Shown: positions 41,641 through 51,328 of the stretch, in pieces
Layout of the letters: every line of letters starts with the position of its first letter
Position numbering within the stretch: position 1 is the first letter of the stretch
From: CAXRDE01 sp964229355
Lineage (GTDB): Bacteria > Cyanobacteriota > Sericytochromatia > UBA7694
Reading direction: 5' to 3'
DNA: 64,000 bases
Assembly (NCBI GenBank): GCA_964229355.1
Contig: CAXRDE010000004.1
Coordinates: 197,231-261,230 of the forward strand
Notes under the pieces: model-generated
Databases searched by the model: none
Seen by the model: the letters and a program-made list of their open reading frames with translations, nothing else
Told to the model about the DNA's origin: nothing
Program-made: the position numbers and the translations under genes

Positions 41641-44263
41641 GGGGCATGACCAGCGGCTGGGTGCCATTGCGTTCACGAATGAGCTGTTTGCGGGCAATGG
41701 GTAGCCAGTGAGACGCTTTGGCATGTTCTGGATTGATCAGTATGACCTGTTCAAAAGCGTGCACTGCCGCCGACCAATTCTGGGTCTGGTAATAGAGATG
41801 GCCCAGCCAGAACAACGGATCTTCACAGGCGGGTTCGCAGCGAATGGCTTCTTTGCAGAAGTAGATGGCCTTGGTCATTTGATTGAGATCGAAATAGGTG
41901 TAAGACAGGTTTAAATAGCCCACACTGTACTCGGGATCAATTTCAAGGGAGCGGCGAAAGGATTTGATGGCGTCTAAATTACAGCCCATGGAGCGGAAAA
42001 TGGTGCCTAAATAATTGTGGGCGCTGGCGTGATCAGGATCTAGCTTGAGGACCTTTTGAAACAGGGGAATGGCGTCACGCCAGGCTTCTTGACGATAATA
42101 AAACAGGGCCACCTGATAAATGATTTCTGGATTTTTAGGCTGTAAAGACAGGGCGCGACGGGCGTATTTGTAAGCCTGTTTGAGATCGCGGTGTTGGCCA
42201 TAGGCCCGTGCCAGATTTAAATAAGACTGCGCATCTTGCATATCCTGGGCAATGGCGTGGCGAAAGCAGCGAATGGCCTGACGGGTGTTGTGTTGACCCA
42301 GATAGAGCTGACCCAGATGATTGGCCGCATCACAGGCGTTTTTGCCACCGTATTTGAGGGCACTTTCAAAAGCGGCCATGGCGGCTTTGGGGCGTTCTGC
42401 ATTGAGATTGGCCAGCCCCATCAGGTAATAGATTTCGCAGGGGTCTTCGGGTTGGTGTGACAAAGCCTGTTGGTAGACGGCCAGAGCTTTGCGGTACTGA
42501 CTGTGACGAGAGTAGGCCAGGCCTAAAATAATGTAGAGCACTGTGTTGTTGGGGGCCAGGCGCAGGGCCTGGCGGTAGCAGGCAATGGCCGTGCGAAGAT
42601 CGCCCAGGTTGTCGTGGGCAAAACCAGCTTGAATATGGGTTTCTAAGTGATCCGGGTAAATTTTCAGGAGTTTGCTAAACCACTTGAGAGCCTGTTGAAA
42701 ATCTTTTTGTTCGGCGTAAATTTGCCCCAGATTATACAGGGCACGTAGCGACTGGGGATCCAGGGCCAGCGCGCGATAATAATAACGAATGGCCTTTAAA
42801 AAATTGCGACGGCTTTGGTAGATGTACCCAAGGGCCACGGCGATCTGGGCCTGTTCAGGGTGTAAACTGTCGGCCAATTGCAAATACTGAAGCGCCTCGT
42901 TTTCCTGGGTCAGTCCCCGGTGACACAAGGCCATATGGTAAGCCGCTGCAGCACGGTCTTCGGGGGTTTCGGCGTCTTCGTGAATTTGGGTAAACTGGTG
43001 AAGGGCTGCCCCGTAGTCCTGGCGGTGAAAGTGCAGGCGGGCACTCAATTCGTAGGCGTCTTGACGGGACTGGGCATCGCTCAATTCACGGGCTTTTTGG
43101 CACATGGCCTGGGCTTCTTCGGGCTGACCGTGACTGTGGAGGGCATAGGCCAGTCCCAGATATAGACGGCCTTTCAGGGTCTCAGGCCAGTCTTTTTTGG
43201 CCAGCAGCGATTCGTAAATCAGACGGGCCTGGTCGGGTTGCCCGGCGCAGATATAGGCGAGGGCCAGATTATAGCGGATGGTCTGGGCCAGGCTTTCATC
43301 GCCCTGGGCTGCAGGGTTTTGCTTTAAAGCCCGTTGCAGCAAGCGCAAGGACTCGTGAGGACTGTCATTGAGGCACAGCAGGGCTAAATTATTGAGGGCT
43401 GCACCACAATGGGGGAAAAAGCGCAAATAATAGGTGTAGGCATGAATGGCTGCGGGAATATCTTTTTGCTGATGGTAGATGCGGGCGAGGGTAAAATAGC
43501 CTTCGGGGCTGCCCTGAGCATTTAACGATTTGCGGATCCAGTCGATGGCGGGGCCATATTTCTTCAGACGTGCATAGGCGTAACCCAGCGCGTACTGGTA
43601 ATCGACATTTTTAGGGTCTAAGGTTAGCGCAGATTGGTAAAAAGACAGGGCTTCTGACCAGTGACCCTGCTGAGCGGCAACGGCGCCCATGGCATAATAG
43701 GCTTGCGGATGGGCGGGGTTTTCAGCAATGACGTCTTCAAAACATGCTTGGGCATTGTCCCATTGAGCAAGACGCAAATAGGTGAGTCCGAGGTTATACA
43801 GCTCGTTAAGACTGAGGTCTCGCCGCTGTTCCAGGGCCAAATAATGTTTTAAAGCGGCCGCGTAGTTTTGCTGTTGAAAATAAATGCGGGCCAGGGCTTT
43901 GTAGGCGCGTAAATCGTGAAAGGTATCGCGGGCTTTTTCGTAATGCAGGCAGGCGGTGTCGTAGTCGTTTTGCCGCTCGGCGGCCCAACCGGCGTAATAG
44001 TGGCCGGTTTTGCGGTCTGGAAAATGCCGCACCACGGTTTGAAAAATTTGGTAAGCGGCGGTATATTCGCTCGACGCTAAAAGGGTGCGGCCCCGCTTGC
44101 ACAGTTCTTGCCAGAAGAAGGCTTTCAGGGAGGTTTCAGAAATATACCAGTATCTGTTGATCTTGGTGGCCGCGAGTTCTTGACTGTGGATCAGACGATA
44201 AACCTGATCAGCGGCGCACTGAAGGTAGTCCGCCGCTTGTTCCACGCTGATGACGCTACTCAT
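41630..44263 (-). CDS. Large TPR protein with N-terminal excisionase/MerR-like helix-turn-helix
   Basis: An 877-residue soluble protein. Residues 1-53 form a HTH_17-like DNA-binding domain (ISVEQAADYLQCAADQVYRLI to YWYISETSLKAFF). The remainder is about twenty TPR units, with clear consensus such as AYYAMGAVAAQQGHWSEALSFYQSAL broken across residues 200-225 and LNLARAYGQHRDLKQAYKYA. TPR solenoids bind peptides or proteins, so the natural reading is a DNA-tethered scaffold or a regulator sensing a partner, but the helix-turn-helix may also serve another purpose. The gene's last bases overlap the AraC relic. It is divergent from mnmD with a 200-bp AT-rich gap. Confidence 0.8.
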   Translation of the reverse strand: MSSVISVEQAADYLQCAADQVYRLIHSQELAATKINRYWYISETSLKAFFWQELCKRGRTLLASSEYTAAYQIFQTVVRHFPDRKTGHYYAGWAAERQNDYDTACLHYEKARDTFHDLRAYKALARIYFQQQNYAAALKHYLALEQRRDLSLNELYNLGLTYLRLAQWDNAQACFEDVIAENPAHPQAYYAMGAVAAQQGHWSEALSFYQSALTLDPKNVDYQYALGYAYARLKKYGPAIDWIRKSLNAQGSPEGYFTLARIYHQQKDIPAAIHAYTYYLRFFPHCGAALNNLALLCLNDSPHESLRLLQRALKQNPAAQGDESLAQTIRYNLALAYICAGQPDQARLIYESLLAKKDWPETLKGRLYLGLAYALHSHGQPEEAQAMCQKARELSDAQSRQDAYELSARLHFHRQDYGAALHQFTQIHEDAETPEDRAAAAYHMALCHRGLTQENEALQYLQLADSLHPEQAQIAVALGYIYQSRRNFLKAIRYYYRALALDPQSLRALYNLGQIYAEQKDFQQALKWFSKLLKIYPDHLETHIQAGFAHDNLGDLRTAIACYRQALRLAPNNTVLYIILGLAYSRHSQYRKALAVYQQALSHQPEDPCEIYYLMGLANLNAERPKAAMAAFESALKYGGKNACDAANHLGQLYLGQHNTRQAIRCFRHAIAQDMQDAQSYLNLARAYGQHRDLKQAYKYARRALSLQPKNPEIIYQVALFYYRQEAWRDAIPLFQKVLKLDPDHASAHNYLGTIFRSMGCNLDAIKSFRRSLEIDPEYSVGYLNLSYTYFDLNQMTKAIYFCKEAIRCEPACEDPLFWLGHLYYQTQNWSAAVHAFEQVILINPEHAKASHWLPIARKQLIRERNGTQPLVMPQEI

Positions 44264-44463
44264 CGTGAGGACTTCATTATGAACATCATTGCTGGCATTT
44301 TCTGTATCTTGTGCATATGGCTACAACGCATCACTACAAACCCATCTGTCTTTCGTTTATAATAGGTTTCACAAAAGACCTGTGCTTCTTCGATTGTACA
44401 AAATTCACATTTTGAAATGCAAGCATGTTGTCAAAAAAATGAAACATAAATTTGATATAAATC

Positions 44464-45258
44464 ATGTACAATACTAACTCTTATGTGCCGATTCAGACGG
44501 CAGACGGCTCTATGACCTTGTTAGACCAGCACAATGATCTGCATTTTCGCTCGTTGCGGGGGGCGCGCAGTGAAAGTGAGTATGTGTTTTTTGAAAGCAG
44601 CCGTTTACAAGCCCAGGCCTTTCCGTGGACGGTGCTCGAACTGGGATTGGGTACGGGCCTCAATTTTTTGGTAACGGCCACCCACGCTTTGCAGCACCAG
44701 CAACACAATCCCTCAGCAGCCTTGAACTACCACGTGGTCGAAGCTCATCCTCTGCCCTTAAGCGCCTTTGATGCCCTCGGCCATACCAGCCGCTTTGCGG
44801 AACCCCTGTGCACCCTCCTGTATGAGGCGCTCTCCCAGACCCAACCAGGACACATGACAGAGGTGTGCATGGGTGCGATTCGGCTGTGTCTGTATCACGG
44901 TCGTTGGCAAGATACCGTCCTGCCTGACTCCCTGGCGGTGCACAGCATTTACCACGATCCCTTTGGGCCCAAAGACAACCCCGATTGCTGGACTGTAGAC
45001 TGCTTTCGTTGGAGCGGAGCGCATCTGCTGCCCGAAGGGCGCCTGGTGACCTACGCCGCGAACACCCCCCTGCGGCGCGCCATGGTCGAGGCGGGCCTGT
45101 ATATTGCCTCGCAGCAGGGTTCACAACTCAAACGCGAAATGACCGTGGCGTCACCGCGTTTAGACACCCTCAAAGGCCATGAAGGCGTAGAAATTTTGCG
45201 CAAAAAAACCTATTATTTGAACTGTCTTGAGCGCCGTCCCCGTCGAGAAGACCTGTAA
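44464..45258 (+). CDS. mnmD: tRNA mnm5s2U methyltransferase (MnmD, MnmC2-like domain as separate protein)
   Basis: A 264-residue SAM methyltransferase equal to the N-terminal half of E. coli MnmC: PIQTADGSMTLLDQHNDLHF, LELGLGTGLNFL (SAM site), YHDPFGPKDNPDCW and a VTYAANTPLRRAMVEAGL region. It methylates nm5s2U34 to mnm5s2U34 in certain tRNAs. ATG 44464 lacks a good ribosome-binding site, but the TADGS block fixes the start near here. Its TAA overlaps the ATG of the FAD oxidoreductase gene (TAATG), keeping the two MnmC activities together as separate polypeptides. Confidence 0.9.
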   Translation: MYNTNSYVPIQTADGSMTLLDQHNDLHFRSLRGARSESEYVFFESSRLQAQAFPWTVLELGLGTGLNFLVTATHALQHQQHNPSAALNYHVVEAHPLPLSAFDALGHTSRFAEPLCTLLYEALSQTQPGHMTEVCMGAIRLCLYHGRWQDTVLPDSLAVHSIYHDPFGPKDNPDCWTVDCFRWSGAHLLPEGRLVTYAANTPLRRAMVEAGLYIASQQGSQLKREMTVASPRLDTLKGHEGVEILRKKTYYLNCLERRPRREDL

Positions 45259-46421
45259 TGAAAGACATTCTGATTCTGGGCGGTGGCCTGGCGGGTTGGA
45301 GTCTGTTTGAGCATTTACTGGATCTGGGCTATGAACCCACACAGCTTGCTTTGATTGAAAAAGGTGTGTCTGCTCGCGGGGCCTCTGGGGTGTTGCAGGG
45401 TATGCTGCACCCCTTTACGGGGCGCACCCTGTACCCCAAAGCCGGTGCCATGAAAGCCTGGGCTTATAGCAAACAATGGCTGCACCAGATGCAGGCGCGC
45501 AGTGGTGAAGCGGTTTATACGCCCAGCGCGCTCTGGCGCATTGCCATGGACGAAAAAACAGCGGAACAGTTTGAGCGATCTTTTGTGCGCGCCCACGAAA
45601 GCCTGGCGAATTATCCGGTGCAGCGCTTGTCAGATCCGTCTCCCTTGCAAGGGGTGCAACAGGCCTATGTTTTACCTGAAGCGGGTCATGTCAATGTGCA
45701 GCGGCTCCTGGCTTACTTTCAACGCAGTTATCCCACCGCCCGTTATTTACACCAGCAGGTGAAGCGCCTGTGGTATCAAGCCGGGGTTTGGCACCTTGAC
45801 ACCGAAGACCACCAGCTACAGGCGCGTCAGGTGGTGCTGGCCGTTGGCCATGAGCTCCTGGACTTTTTTCCACACTTGCCTTTGCGCACCAAGCGGGGAG
45901 AGGTGATCTGTTTTACCCATCCGCAACAGATTCCGGCCTGTGTTAGTGGCGGCGGCCGTTACCTGGTGCCCTTACCCCGGACCCCAGAAACCCCTGCGGG
46001 ATGTTTCAGATACATCGGGGGAGCCACTTTTTACGCAGACCGGGGCCTCTGGCCACCCATGCAAGCCTGGAAAGATCTCTGTGAGCGCTTTCACTGGTTC
46101 CCGGATATTGAAGCGGGGCAGGTACAGCAGGTGTGGAGCGGCGTACGGGCCACTGTGCACCCCGATCGGGAGCCCTTATGTGGTCCCGTACCCCAACTGC
46201 CAGGGCTCTGGCTGATGAGTGCTTTTTCCACGCGGGGGCTTTTGCAAATTCCCCGCCATGCTCACGCATTGGCTCAACAGTTAGACCATCAGCTGACGCA
46301 GCCAGAGGCTCCCCTGACGCAATTTTTACCTGCGGAAAGCTTGCCCGAACGCCTGTTGCACTTTAAGTTTTTACGCCGGGCGGGGATTGAACCCTTTAGT
46401 CGCGGGCCAGTCCTAAGGTAA
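45258..46421 (+). CDS. mnmC: FAD-dependent oxidoreductase, MnmC1-like (cmnm5s2U34 demodification)
   Basis: A 387-residue DAO-type flavoprotein: ILILGGGLAGWSLFEHLL as dinucleotide fold, then ARGASGVLQGMLHPF, which is close to the SGNxxG..P motif of MnmC C-terminal domains, TKRGEVICF and WSGVRATVHPDREPLCGPVP. The expected job is to remove the carboxymethyl group from cmnm5s2U34 and give nm5s2U34, the substrate of the adjacent MnmD. The assignment rests on similarity and on the overlapping neighbour. The last 26 bp overlap the convergent CAP-domain gene. Confidence 0.82.
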   Translation: MKDILILGGGLAGWSLFEHLLDLGYEPTQLALIEKGVSARGASGVLQGMLHPFTGRTLYPKAGAMKAWAYSKQWLHQMQARSGEAVYTPSALWRIAMDEKTAEQFERSFVRAHESLANYPVQRLSDPSPLQGVQQAYVLPEAGHVNVQRLLAYFQRSYPTARYLHQQVKRLWYQAGVWHLDTEDHQLQARQVVLAVGHELLDFFPHLPLRTKRGEVICFTHPQQIPACVSGGGRYLVPLPRTPETPAGCFRYIGGATFYADRGLWPPMQAWKDLCERFHWFPDIEAGQVQQVWSGVRATVHPDREPLCGPVPQLPGLWLMSAFSTRGLLQIPRHAHALAQQLDHQLTQPEAPLTQFLPAESLPERLLHFKFLRRAGIEPFSRGPVLR

Positions 46422-47991
46422 CCCATAAAATATGGTGTCCCTGAGAAACCGAGTTGGCCTGGGCAATACCTAGCCCATAGCGCTCCCAGCGCTCGTCTTG
46501 CAGCAGACCGTTGAATTTTTCGAGTTTGTTGACAAGGTCGCTAAAATTACGGGCGCTAAAGACCACCGTGCTCATGTTGCCATAATATCCACCACGATCG
46601 GTGTAAAGGGGCCCCAGGGTTTTGGTGCCCGCATAATCCAATCGGTCTTGCTGGGCCATTTTGCGCGCGTACTCCTGGTTAATCGACTGCAAGAGATCGT
46701 CTTTGAGCAAGATGCCCACATTGTGCTCTGAACGGTAATTGTCTAACCAACTGCCCACCTGTTCTTTAAGGGCCCGTAAATCCTGAGGGGCCTGACGGCT
46801 TTGAAAAAGCTGGGTAATATAATAACGGTCTTTGGCATAGTACAGGCCAATGCCCACATGGGTGAGATCGGCTTGTAAGATATTGGCCCGGTGTCCGGGA
46901 CTGGCCATGAGTTGCCGGTGGGCCTTGTCCACCTGGGTTTCAATGACAATGTTCTCACCTACGGTGCCAAAGCCCCCCCGCGCCTGATAACGCATGTTGG
47001 GATTTTTGCCCTCGGGGTTAACATGGGCAAAAAAACCGCGCAAGGCCATGTCTTTGCTGTGATCCACGGCGGTGCGCTCCAGGATGGGGTCTCGACTGAC
47101 CGGGGACAAGCCCATTTTTTTACGTTCTTGATTGAGAAGGCTAAATAAGTGGTTGGCTGCGGTTTGGGTGTCTTTAAACTGCGGTGCAGTATTTTGAACC
47201 GTGCTCTCGCGGCGGGGGTAGGTTTCTCCGGCGTAGACCGGTAAAATGCGGGCCACCCGCGGGCCCACGCCCGGTTCATCGAGCAAGACCTCAACGGTGT
47301 AGCGTCCCTTTTCGGCAAAACGCACTTCAAACTCAGCAAAACCGGGGCGGGTCTGTAGCGGCTGAGTGCGTTGCACAAAGCCCGAAGGGGCGGTGATGGG
47401 CAGGCGCGGGTTGCGATGGGGCGCGCTGTACCTGACTTGAATCCGCAGGGTTTGGCCCACGCGGACCTCGCGCGGTAAAGCGCTAATGTCTACCATCCGA
47501 TCCAGCAAGATGATGGTGGCCCAATACACCGAGCCCATCTGGGGGTGTTCCCCCTGACTTAACCCCACCGCAATGCTGTTGGCTTCGCGATCTTTAAGGG
47601 CGGGCAGCTTTTGGATTTGGTTAAAAATATCCCGCGGGGTTTTGCCCAATGCAATAAAGGTGTGCAAGGGACGCGCGCTAATACGTGCATAGTTGAGTTG
47701 TTCATTTAAGCTGCCCAGGTCAGGCAGGGTTAATGAAAACAAGCCGTTGTCCACCATGGCCTCGGCGTGCTGGCGAGCTACAACACTGGCCTGCTCATCA
47801 TATTTGAGCACAGGGGTTTTGCTGCGAGAACGCAACTGATGAATCTGATTAATGACCTGGTACTCAAGGGTTTTCGTGGGCGCAGCGGACTGTGCCTGCA
47901 CAGGTAGGGCCACTGCACACAGCACAAAGCCACCTAAAACAGCGTGTTTTAGGGCCAAAGTGCGAGTGCGTGAAGGGCGTTGCTGCAACAT
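46396..47991 (-). CDS. Secreted protein with one intact and two degenerate CAP/SCP domains
   Basis: A 531-residue exported protein (cleavage near VQAQS). A first CAP-like domain (about 45-165: VINQIHQLRSRSK to HAEAMVDNGLFS) has lost most motif residues. A beta-sandwich linker follows. The second CAP domain (about 280-395) keeps the site: H in GFFAHVNPEG, E in GENIVIE and H in SPGHRANIL, plus VGIGLYY. The last 120 residues (INQEYARKMAQQD to YGLGIAQ) look like a third, eroded copy. Bacterial CAP proteins are found outside the cell with roles in adhesion, lipid binding or stress; none is proven here. Confidence 0.82.
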   Translation of the reverse strand: MLQQRPSRTRTLALKHAVLGGFVLCAVALPVQAQSAAPTKTLEYQVINQIHQLRSRSKTPVLKYDEQASVVARQHAEAMVDNGLFSLTLPDLGSLNEQLNYARISARPLHTFIALGKTPRDIFNQIQKLPALKDREANSIAVGLSQGEHPQMGSVYWATIILLDRMVDISALPREVRVGQTLRIQVRYSAPHRNPRLPITAPSGFVQRTQPLQTRPGFAEFEVRFAEKGRYTVEVLLDEPGVGPRVARILPVYAGETYPRRESTVQNTAPQFKDTQTAANHLFSLLNQERKKMGLSPVSRDPILERTAVDHSKDMALRGFFAHVNPEGKNPNMRYQARGGFGTVGENIVIETQVDKAHRQLMASPGHRANILQADLTHVGIGLYYAKDRYYITQLFQSRQAPQDLRALKEQVGSWLDNYRSEHNVGILLKDDLLQSINQEYARKMAQQDRLDYAGTKTLGPLYTDRGGYYGNMSTVVFSARNFSDLVNKLEKFNGLLQDERWERYGLGIAQANSVSQGHHILWVTLGLARD

Positions 47992-48110
47992 ACAGCCTAT
48001 AGACGCAGCGACCTTTAAAAAAGTTCACTCGAAAGTTAAACTTTTTCATTTTCTTTTTTTTCGTGTATCATCCTTGGCATCTGCCTGTATTTTGTGGTTA
48101 GCTGTGCCCT

Positions 48111-48797
48111 ATGTTAAAACCCTTGATTCATGGATTTCACCGCTATGGTGGCCTTGTGGTTTGTGTGCAAATTATGCTGTGGAGCCTGAGCGGTTTTTTA
48201 ATGGCTTTTTGGAGCTTTGGGGATTTGTACGTGGACCCGCCCCCGGCGGCCCTGGCTTTGGCGGATTTTAAACTCTTACCCCCACAACTGGAACAAAAAA
48301 TACAGGCCCAGTTGGCTGTTAAACCCGACGCTGAAAAGGTTTCGATTCAAAAAGTGGAATGGGTGACGGTGGCTCAGCAGCCTTATTACCGGGTGCATTT
48401 GAGTAACCAGAATGTTTTGCTGCTTGATCAAGCCGGAGAAGCCCAGAGCCCTTTGAGTCCGGCGCTGGCGGCGCGCATTGCCCGTGAGCAGTACACCGGC
48501 CAGGGAGAACTGGGGACGGTGGATCTTTTGCCCACAAGTCGCGGCAATTACTTCAGCAGCACGCCTGTGTTTAAAGCCACCTTTCAAGACGCCCAGCACA
48601 CCGAAATTTACATCGATCCCCAGAGTGGTACCCTGCTGGCCCGCCGTAAAGCCCTCTGGAGCTGGTACAACCGCATGTGGGAATTTCACCTGATGAAGTA
48701 CAGTGCGGACGCAAGCACCAATAAAATCCTGCTGCTGGTGTTTGCCACCCTCAGCTTTTTGGTGTCTTTAACGGGTCTGTTTAAATTTTTTCGTTAG
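48111..48797 (+). CDS. PepSY-domain membrane protein
   Basis: A 228-residue protein with an N-terminal helix (about 10-35, HGFHRYGGLVVCVQIMLWSL), a periplasmic region with two PepSY-like segments, and a C-terminal helix (about 205-226). The FHRYGG and WYNRMWEFHLM phrases match PepSY-associated TM proteins of the PiuB/YcdS kind, which often act with iron or copper uptake. It stands alone between a divergent CAP gene and a convergent gene. Confidence 0.75.
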   Translation: MLKPLIHGFHRYGGLVVCVQIMLWSLSGFLMAFWSFGDLYVDPPPAALALADFKLLPPQLEQKIQAQLAVKPDAEKVSIQKVEWVTVAQQPYYRVHLSNQNVLLLDQAGEAQSPLSPALAARIAREQYTGQGELGTVDLLPTSRGNYFSSTPVFKATFQDAQHTEIYIDPQSGTLLARRKALWSWYNRMWEFHLMKYSADASTNKILLLVFATLSFLVSLTGLFKFFR

Positions 48798-48806
48798 GGT
48801 GAAGGG

Positions 48807-49328
48807 TTAATCGGCTGAGCAACAAAAATCGTTCAGTGACTCTGTCCAGCTATTCTCATCAACAAACTTTTGAGAATCTTGAGAAGTGTCAGGAAGCAAT
48901 GACTTGTCTAAATCAAGTTTTTTCAGGAGCTCTGTGTTATGTGCTTCTACCCCCTGTGAAACATGGATGAGCCCAAACACACGACTGGTCAGATACAGTG
49001 TTATAGCAAGACTGATTGCGCCTATGCCTGCGTAACCTGATCGATTGTTATTAAAAGCCAATGCGAGGGCTCCGGCAGTCAGTAGGTCAACGCCGAGAAG
49101 TGCAGAACCTGCTGAGAGATCTCCCTGAGAAAATGAGCCGACACCGAAGGGAACAAGGGTAAGCAAAGCGGGGATTTCAGTGCTTGCTTTTGCCTCTTGA
49201 TACATTTTTATCTTTTGTTCAAGAGTGAATTCAGGTGGGGTCTCGGTGGTGATAGATTGGCTGAAAGCCGCTGCTTGAAAAGAGAGTACGAGGGCAATTA
49301 CGGAACAGAAAAGACGTTTTTTCAACAT
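48807..49328 (-). CDS. Hypothetical exported membrane protein
   Basis: A 173-residue protein with a signal peptide (cleavage near AFS-QS), two or three later hydrophobic helices (about 55-75, 82-98 and 103-125) and a Cys-Cys pair near the C-terminus (DFCCSAD). The Gly/Ser-rich FGVGSFSQGD segment resembles P13-like small membrane proteins. It is lower in GC than its neighbours. ATG 49328 has AAGGA about eleven bases upstream; an in-frame ATG at 49340 has none. Confidence 0.6.
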   Translation of the reverse strand: MLKKRLFCSVIALVLSFQAAAFSQSITTETPPEFTLEQKIKMYQEAKASTEIPALLTLVPFGVGSFSQGDLSAGSALLGVDLLTAGALALAFNNNRSGYAGIGAISLAITLYLTSRVFGLIHVSQGVEAHNTELLKKLDLDKSLLPDTSQDSQKFVDENSWTESLNDFCCSAD

Positions 49329-49411
49329 TTTTAAAAGCATCCTTGAAATGAATAAAAGGAGTTTAGCATTTTAAGTTTTGAACATGTTGCCGATGCAAAT
49401 TTTAGAATGCA

Positions 49412-49449
49412 ACACCCCTTTCTGATCGCTATGAACCAGAAAAGGGTGT
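49412..49449. terminator. Terminator hairpin after the transketolase gene
   Basis: ACACCCCTTTCTG (49412-49424) pairs with CAGAAAAGGGTGT (49437-49449) at 12 of 13 positions with a 12-base loop, 22 bp downstream of the transketolase stop in minus orientation. An AT-rich tract (TTCTAAAATTT on the minus strand) follows. It may serve both convergent genes. Confidence 0.65.
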
Positions 49450-49471
49450 CATTCAAAAATGGAGGATGCTC

Positions 49472-51328
49472 TTAAGCGAGAACAGCTTTCACCCGCTTCA
49501 CAATACCTGCAGCATCGATGCCATACTTGGCCAGCAGATCCGCAGACTTGCCAGACTCAGGGAATTGCTCCACGGCGATTTTGTGGACTTTAACGCCACT
49601 GCCGTTGAGGGCTTCTAAGGCGATGTCGCCCACGCCGCCCACGGCATAGTGGTCTTCGACGGCGAAGACCGCTTGTTTGCCTTCACAGGCTTTGGCGAAT
49701 TTCTCAAGGGGGAAAGGTTTTAAGCAGTAGGCGTCGACCACATCAACGACAATGCCCGCTTCAGCCAGTGCTTTGGCGGCCTTGATGGATTCGTGGACGG
49801 TAATGCCGGTGGCCAGCAAGATGGCCTGTGAACCTTCGCTCTGTTGGGGGACTTTGTAGTCGTTGAGGGGGAACTCGGCGTCGTTGCTGTACAGTACAGG
49901 CACCGCTTCTCTCAGGTTACGCATGTACACAAAGCCTTCGGTCTCTAAGAGGGTTCCGGTCAGTTTGTAAGCGGAGATATAGTCGGCGGGGCAGAGGACT
50001 ACAGCACCGGGGATGGCGCGCATAAAACCGCAATCGGCCATGGCCATTTGCGAGGCACCGTCTTCGCCAATCGAAGACCCAATGTGAGAACCCACCACTT
50101 TAAAGTTGGCTTCAGAATAGGCGCCCATTTCAATCTGGTCATAGGCGCGCTCAAAGAAGCGGGCAAAGGAGTTGCTCACGGCGACTTTACCGGCTGCGGC
50201 CACACCCACCGCTGCAGACACCATGTTCTGCTCGGCAATGCCACATTCTAAGTGACGCTCAGGGTAAGCGCCGGCAAAGTGGTTACTAAAAGTAGAGTTG
50301 CTTACGTCACCGTCTAAAACCCAAACGCGGTCAGACTGGCCACCTAAGGTTTTTAAAGCATCACCGTAAGCGGCGCGGGGCGCGAGGTCTTTGCTGCGAT
50401 CTAAATCCGCAGGAATCGACGCATCGACTTTCACTGCTGCGGGCTCACTGGCAGCACCGAGGTCGTGCTTGCTCTGAATGCAGTCGGCGGCATTGAAGCC
50501 TTCGGCCACAGGCAGTTCAGCAAAGGCTTTTTCTTTTTCTTCGGCGGTCAGGGCTTTGCCGTGCTTGCCCAGCTTGCCCGATAAGAAGGATACGCCATAG
50601 CCTTTTTGGGTGTCCGCTAAGATCATGAAGGGTTTGCCTGTGTTGGTTTTGGCCTGGGCAAAGGCATCGGCAATGTCTTCTAAGTCGTTGCCGTTAATGC
50701 GCACCACGTTCCAGCCAAAAGAGGCGAATTTATCGGTGAGGGGCTCCATGTCGAGCACTTCTTTGTTGTAGTTGCTCTGTTGGATTTTGTTAACGTCCAC
50801 AATGCCCACAATATTGTCGAGTTTGCGGTCAGCCGCTAACATGGCAGCTTCCCAGATTTGGCCTTCGTTGATTTCGCCGTCGCCAAACAACACGTAGATT
50901 TTTTGATCCCGTTGTTCGCGCTTGTAGACTTCGGCCATACCCACAGCCACAGAGAGTCCCTGGCCCAAAGAACCGGTGGCGGCCACAATGCCGGGCATGC
51001 GGGCGGTGGGGTGACCCTCTAAACGAGAGTCCACCTGGCGGAAGGTGCTGAGTTCTTCAGCTTCAATGTATCCGAGGCGATACAACAGGGCCCATAACAG
51101 CGGGGCGGCGTGGCCTTTTGAGAAAATGTACTTGTCTGCATCGGGGTGATCCAGATTGGTGTTGTCGAGCTTAATTTCGCGGAAGAAGAGCCAGGACATA
51201 ATGTCCGCAGCGCTCATACAGGTGGTGGGGTGTCCTGAGCCTGAAGCGGTGGTCAGGTCAATAGAGTCCCGGCGAATCAGGTTGGCCAGGGATTCAAATT
51301 GAGATTTCAGTTGGGGTTCTAATGCCAT
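49472..51328 (-). CDS. tkt: Transketolase
   Basis: A 618-residue single-chain transketolase that moves two-carbon ketol units in the pentose phosphate and Calvin-type pathways. Thiamine-diphosphate sites are seen at SGHPTTCMSAADI, FSKGHAAPLLWAL and FGDGEINEGQIWEA...DVNKIQQSN, and the pyrimidine domain at CGIAEQNMVSAAVG. Length and motif style are of the shorter animal-like branch (about 620 residues) instead of the E. coli branch (about 660). ATG 51328 has AAGGTGAT upstream; the longer frame to 51424 is non-family. It is a single gene with its own terminator. Confidence 0.94.
   Translation of the reverse strand: MALEPQLKSQFESLANLIRRDSIDLTTASGSGHPTTCMSAADIMSWLFFREIKLDNTNLDHPDADKYIFSKGHAAPLLWALLYRLGYIEAEELSTFRQVDSRLEGHPTARMPGIVAATGSLGQGLSVAVGMAEVYKREQRDQKIYVLFGDGEINEGQIWEAAMLAADRKLDNIVGIVDVNKIQQSNYNKEVLDMEPLTDKFASFGWNVVRINGNDLEDIADAFAQAKTNTGKPFMILADTQKGYGVSFLSGKLGKHGKALTAEEKEKAFAELPVAEGFNAADCIQSKHDLGAASEPAAVKVDASIPADLDRSKDLAPRAAYGDALKTLGGQSDRVWVLDGDVSNSTFSNHFAGAYPERHLECGIAEQNMVSAAVGVAAAGKVAVSNSFARFFERAYDQIEMGAYSEANFKVVGSHIGSSIGEDGASQMAMADCGFMRAIPGAVVLCPADYISAYKLTGTLLETEGFVYMRNLREAVPVLYSNDAEFPLNDYKVPQQSEGSQAILLATGITVHESIKAAKALAEAGIVVDVVDAYCLKPFPLEKFAKACEGKQAVFAVEDHYAVGGVGDIALEALNGSGVKVHKIAVEQFPESGKSADLLAKYGIDAAGIVKRVKAVLA

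Noticed and set aside
44428..44461. TTGTCA and TATAAA as an mnmD promoter
   Set aside because: Spacing is about 22 bp and the start of transcription would fall after the ATG.
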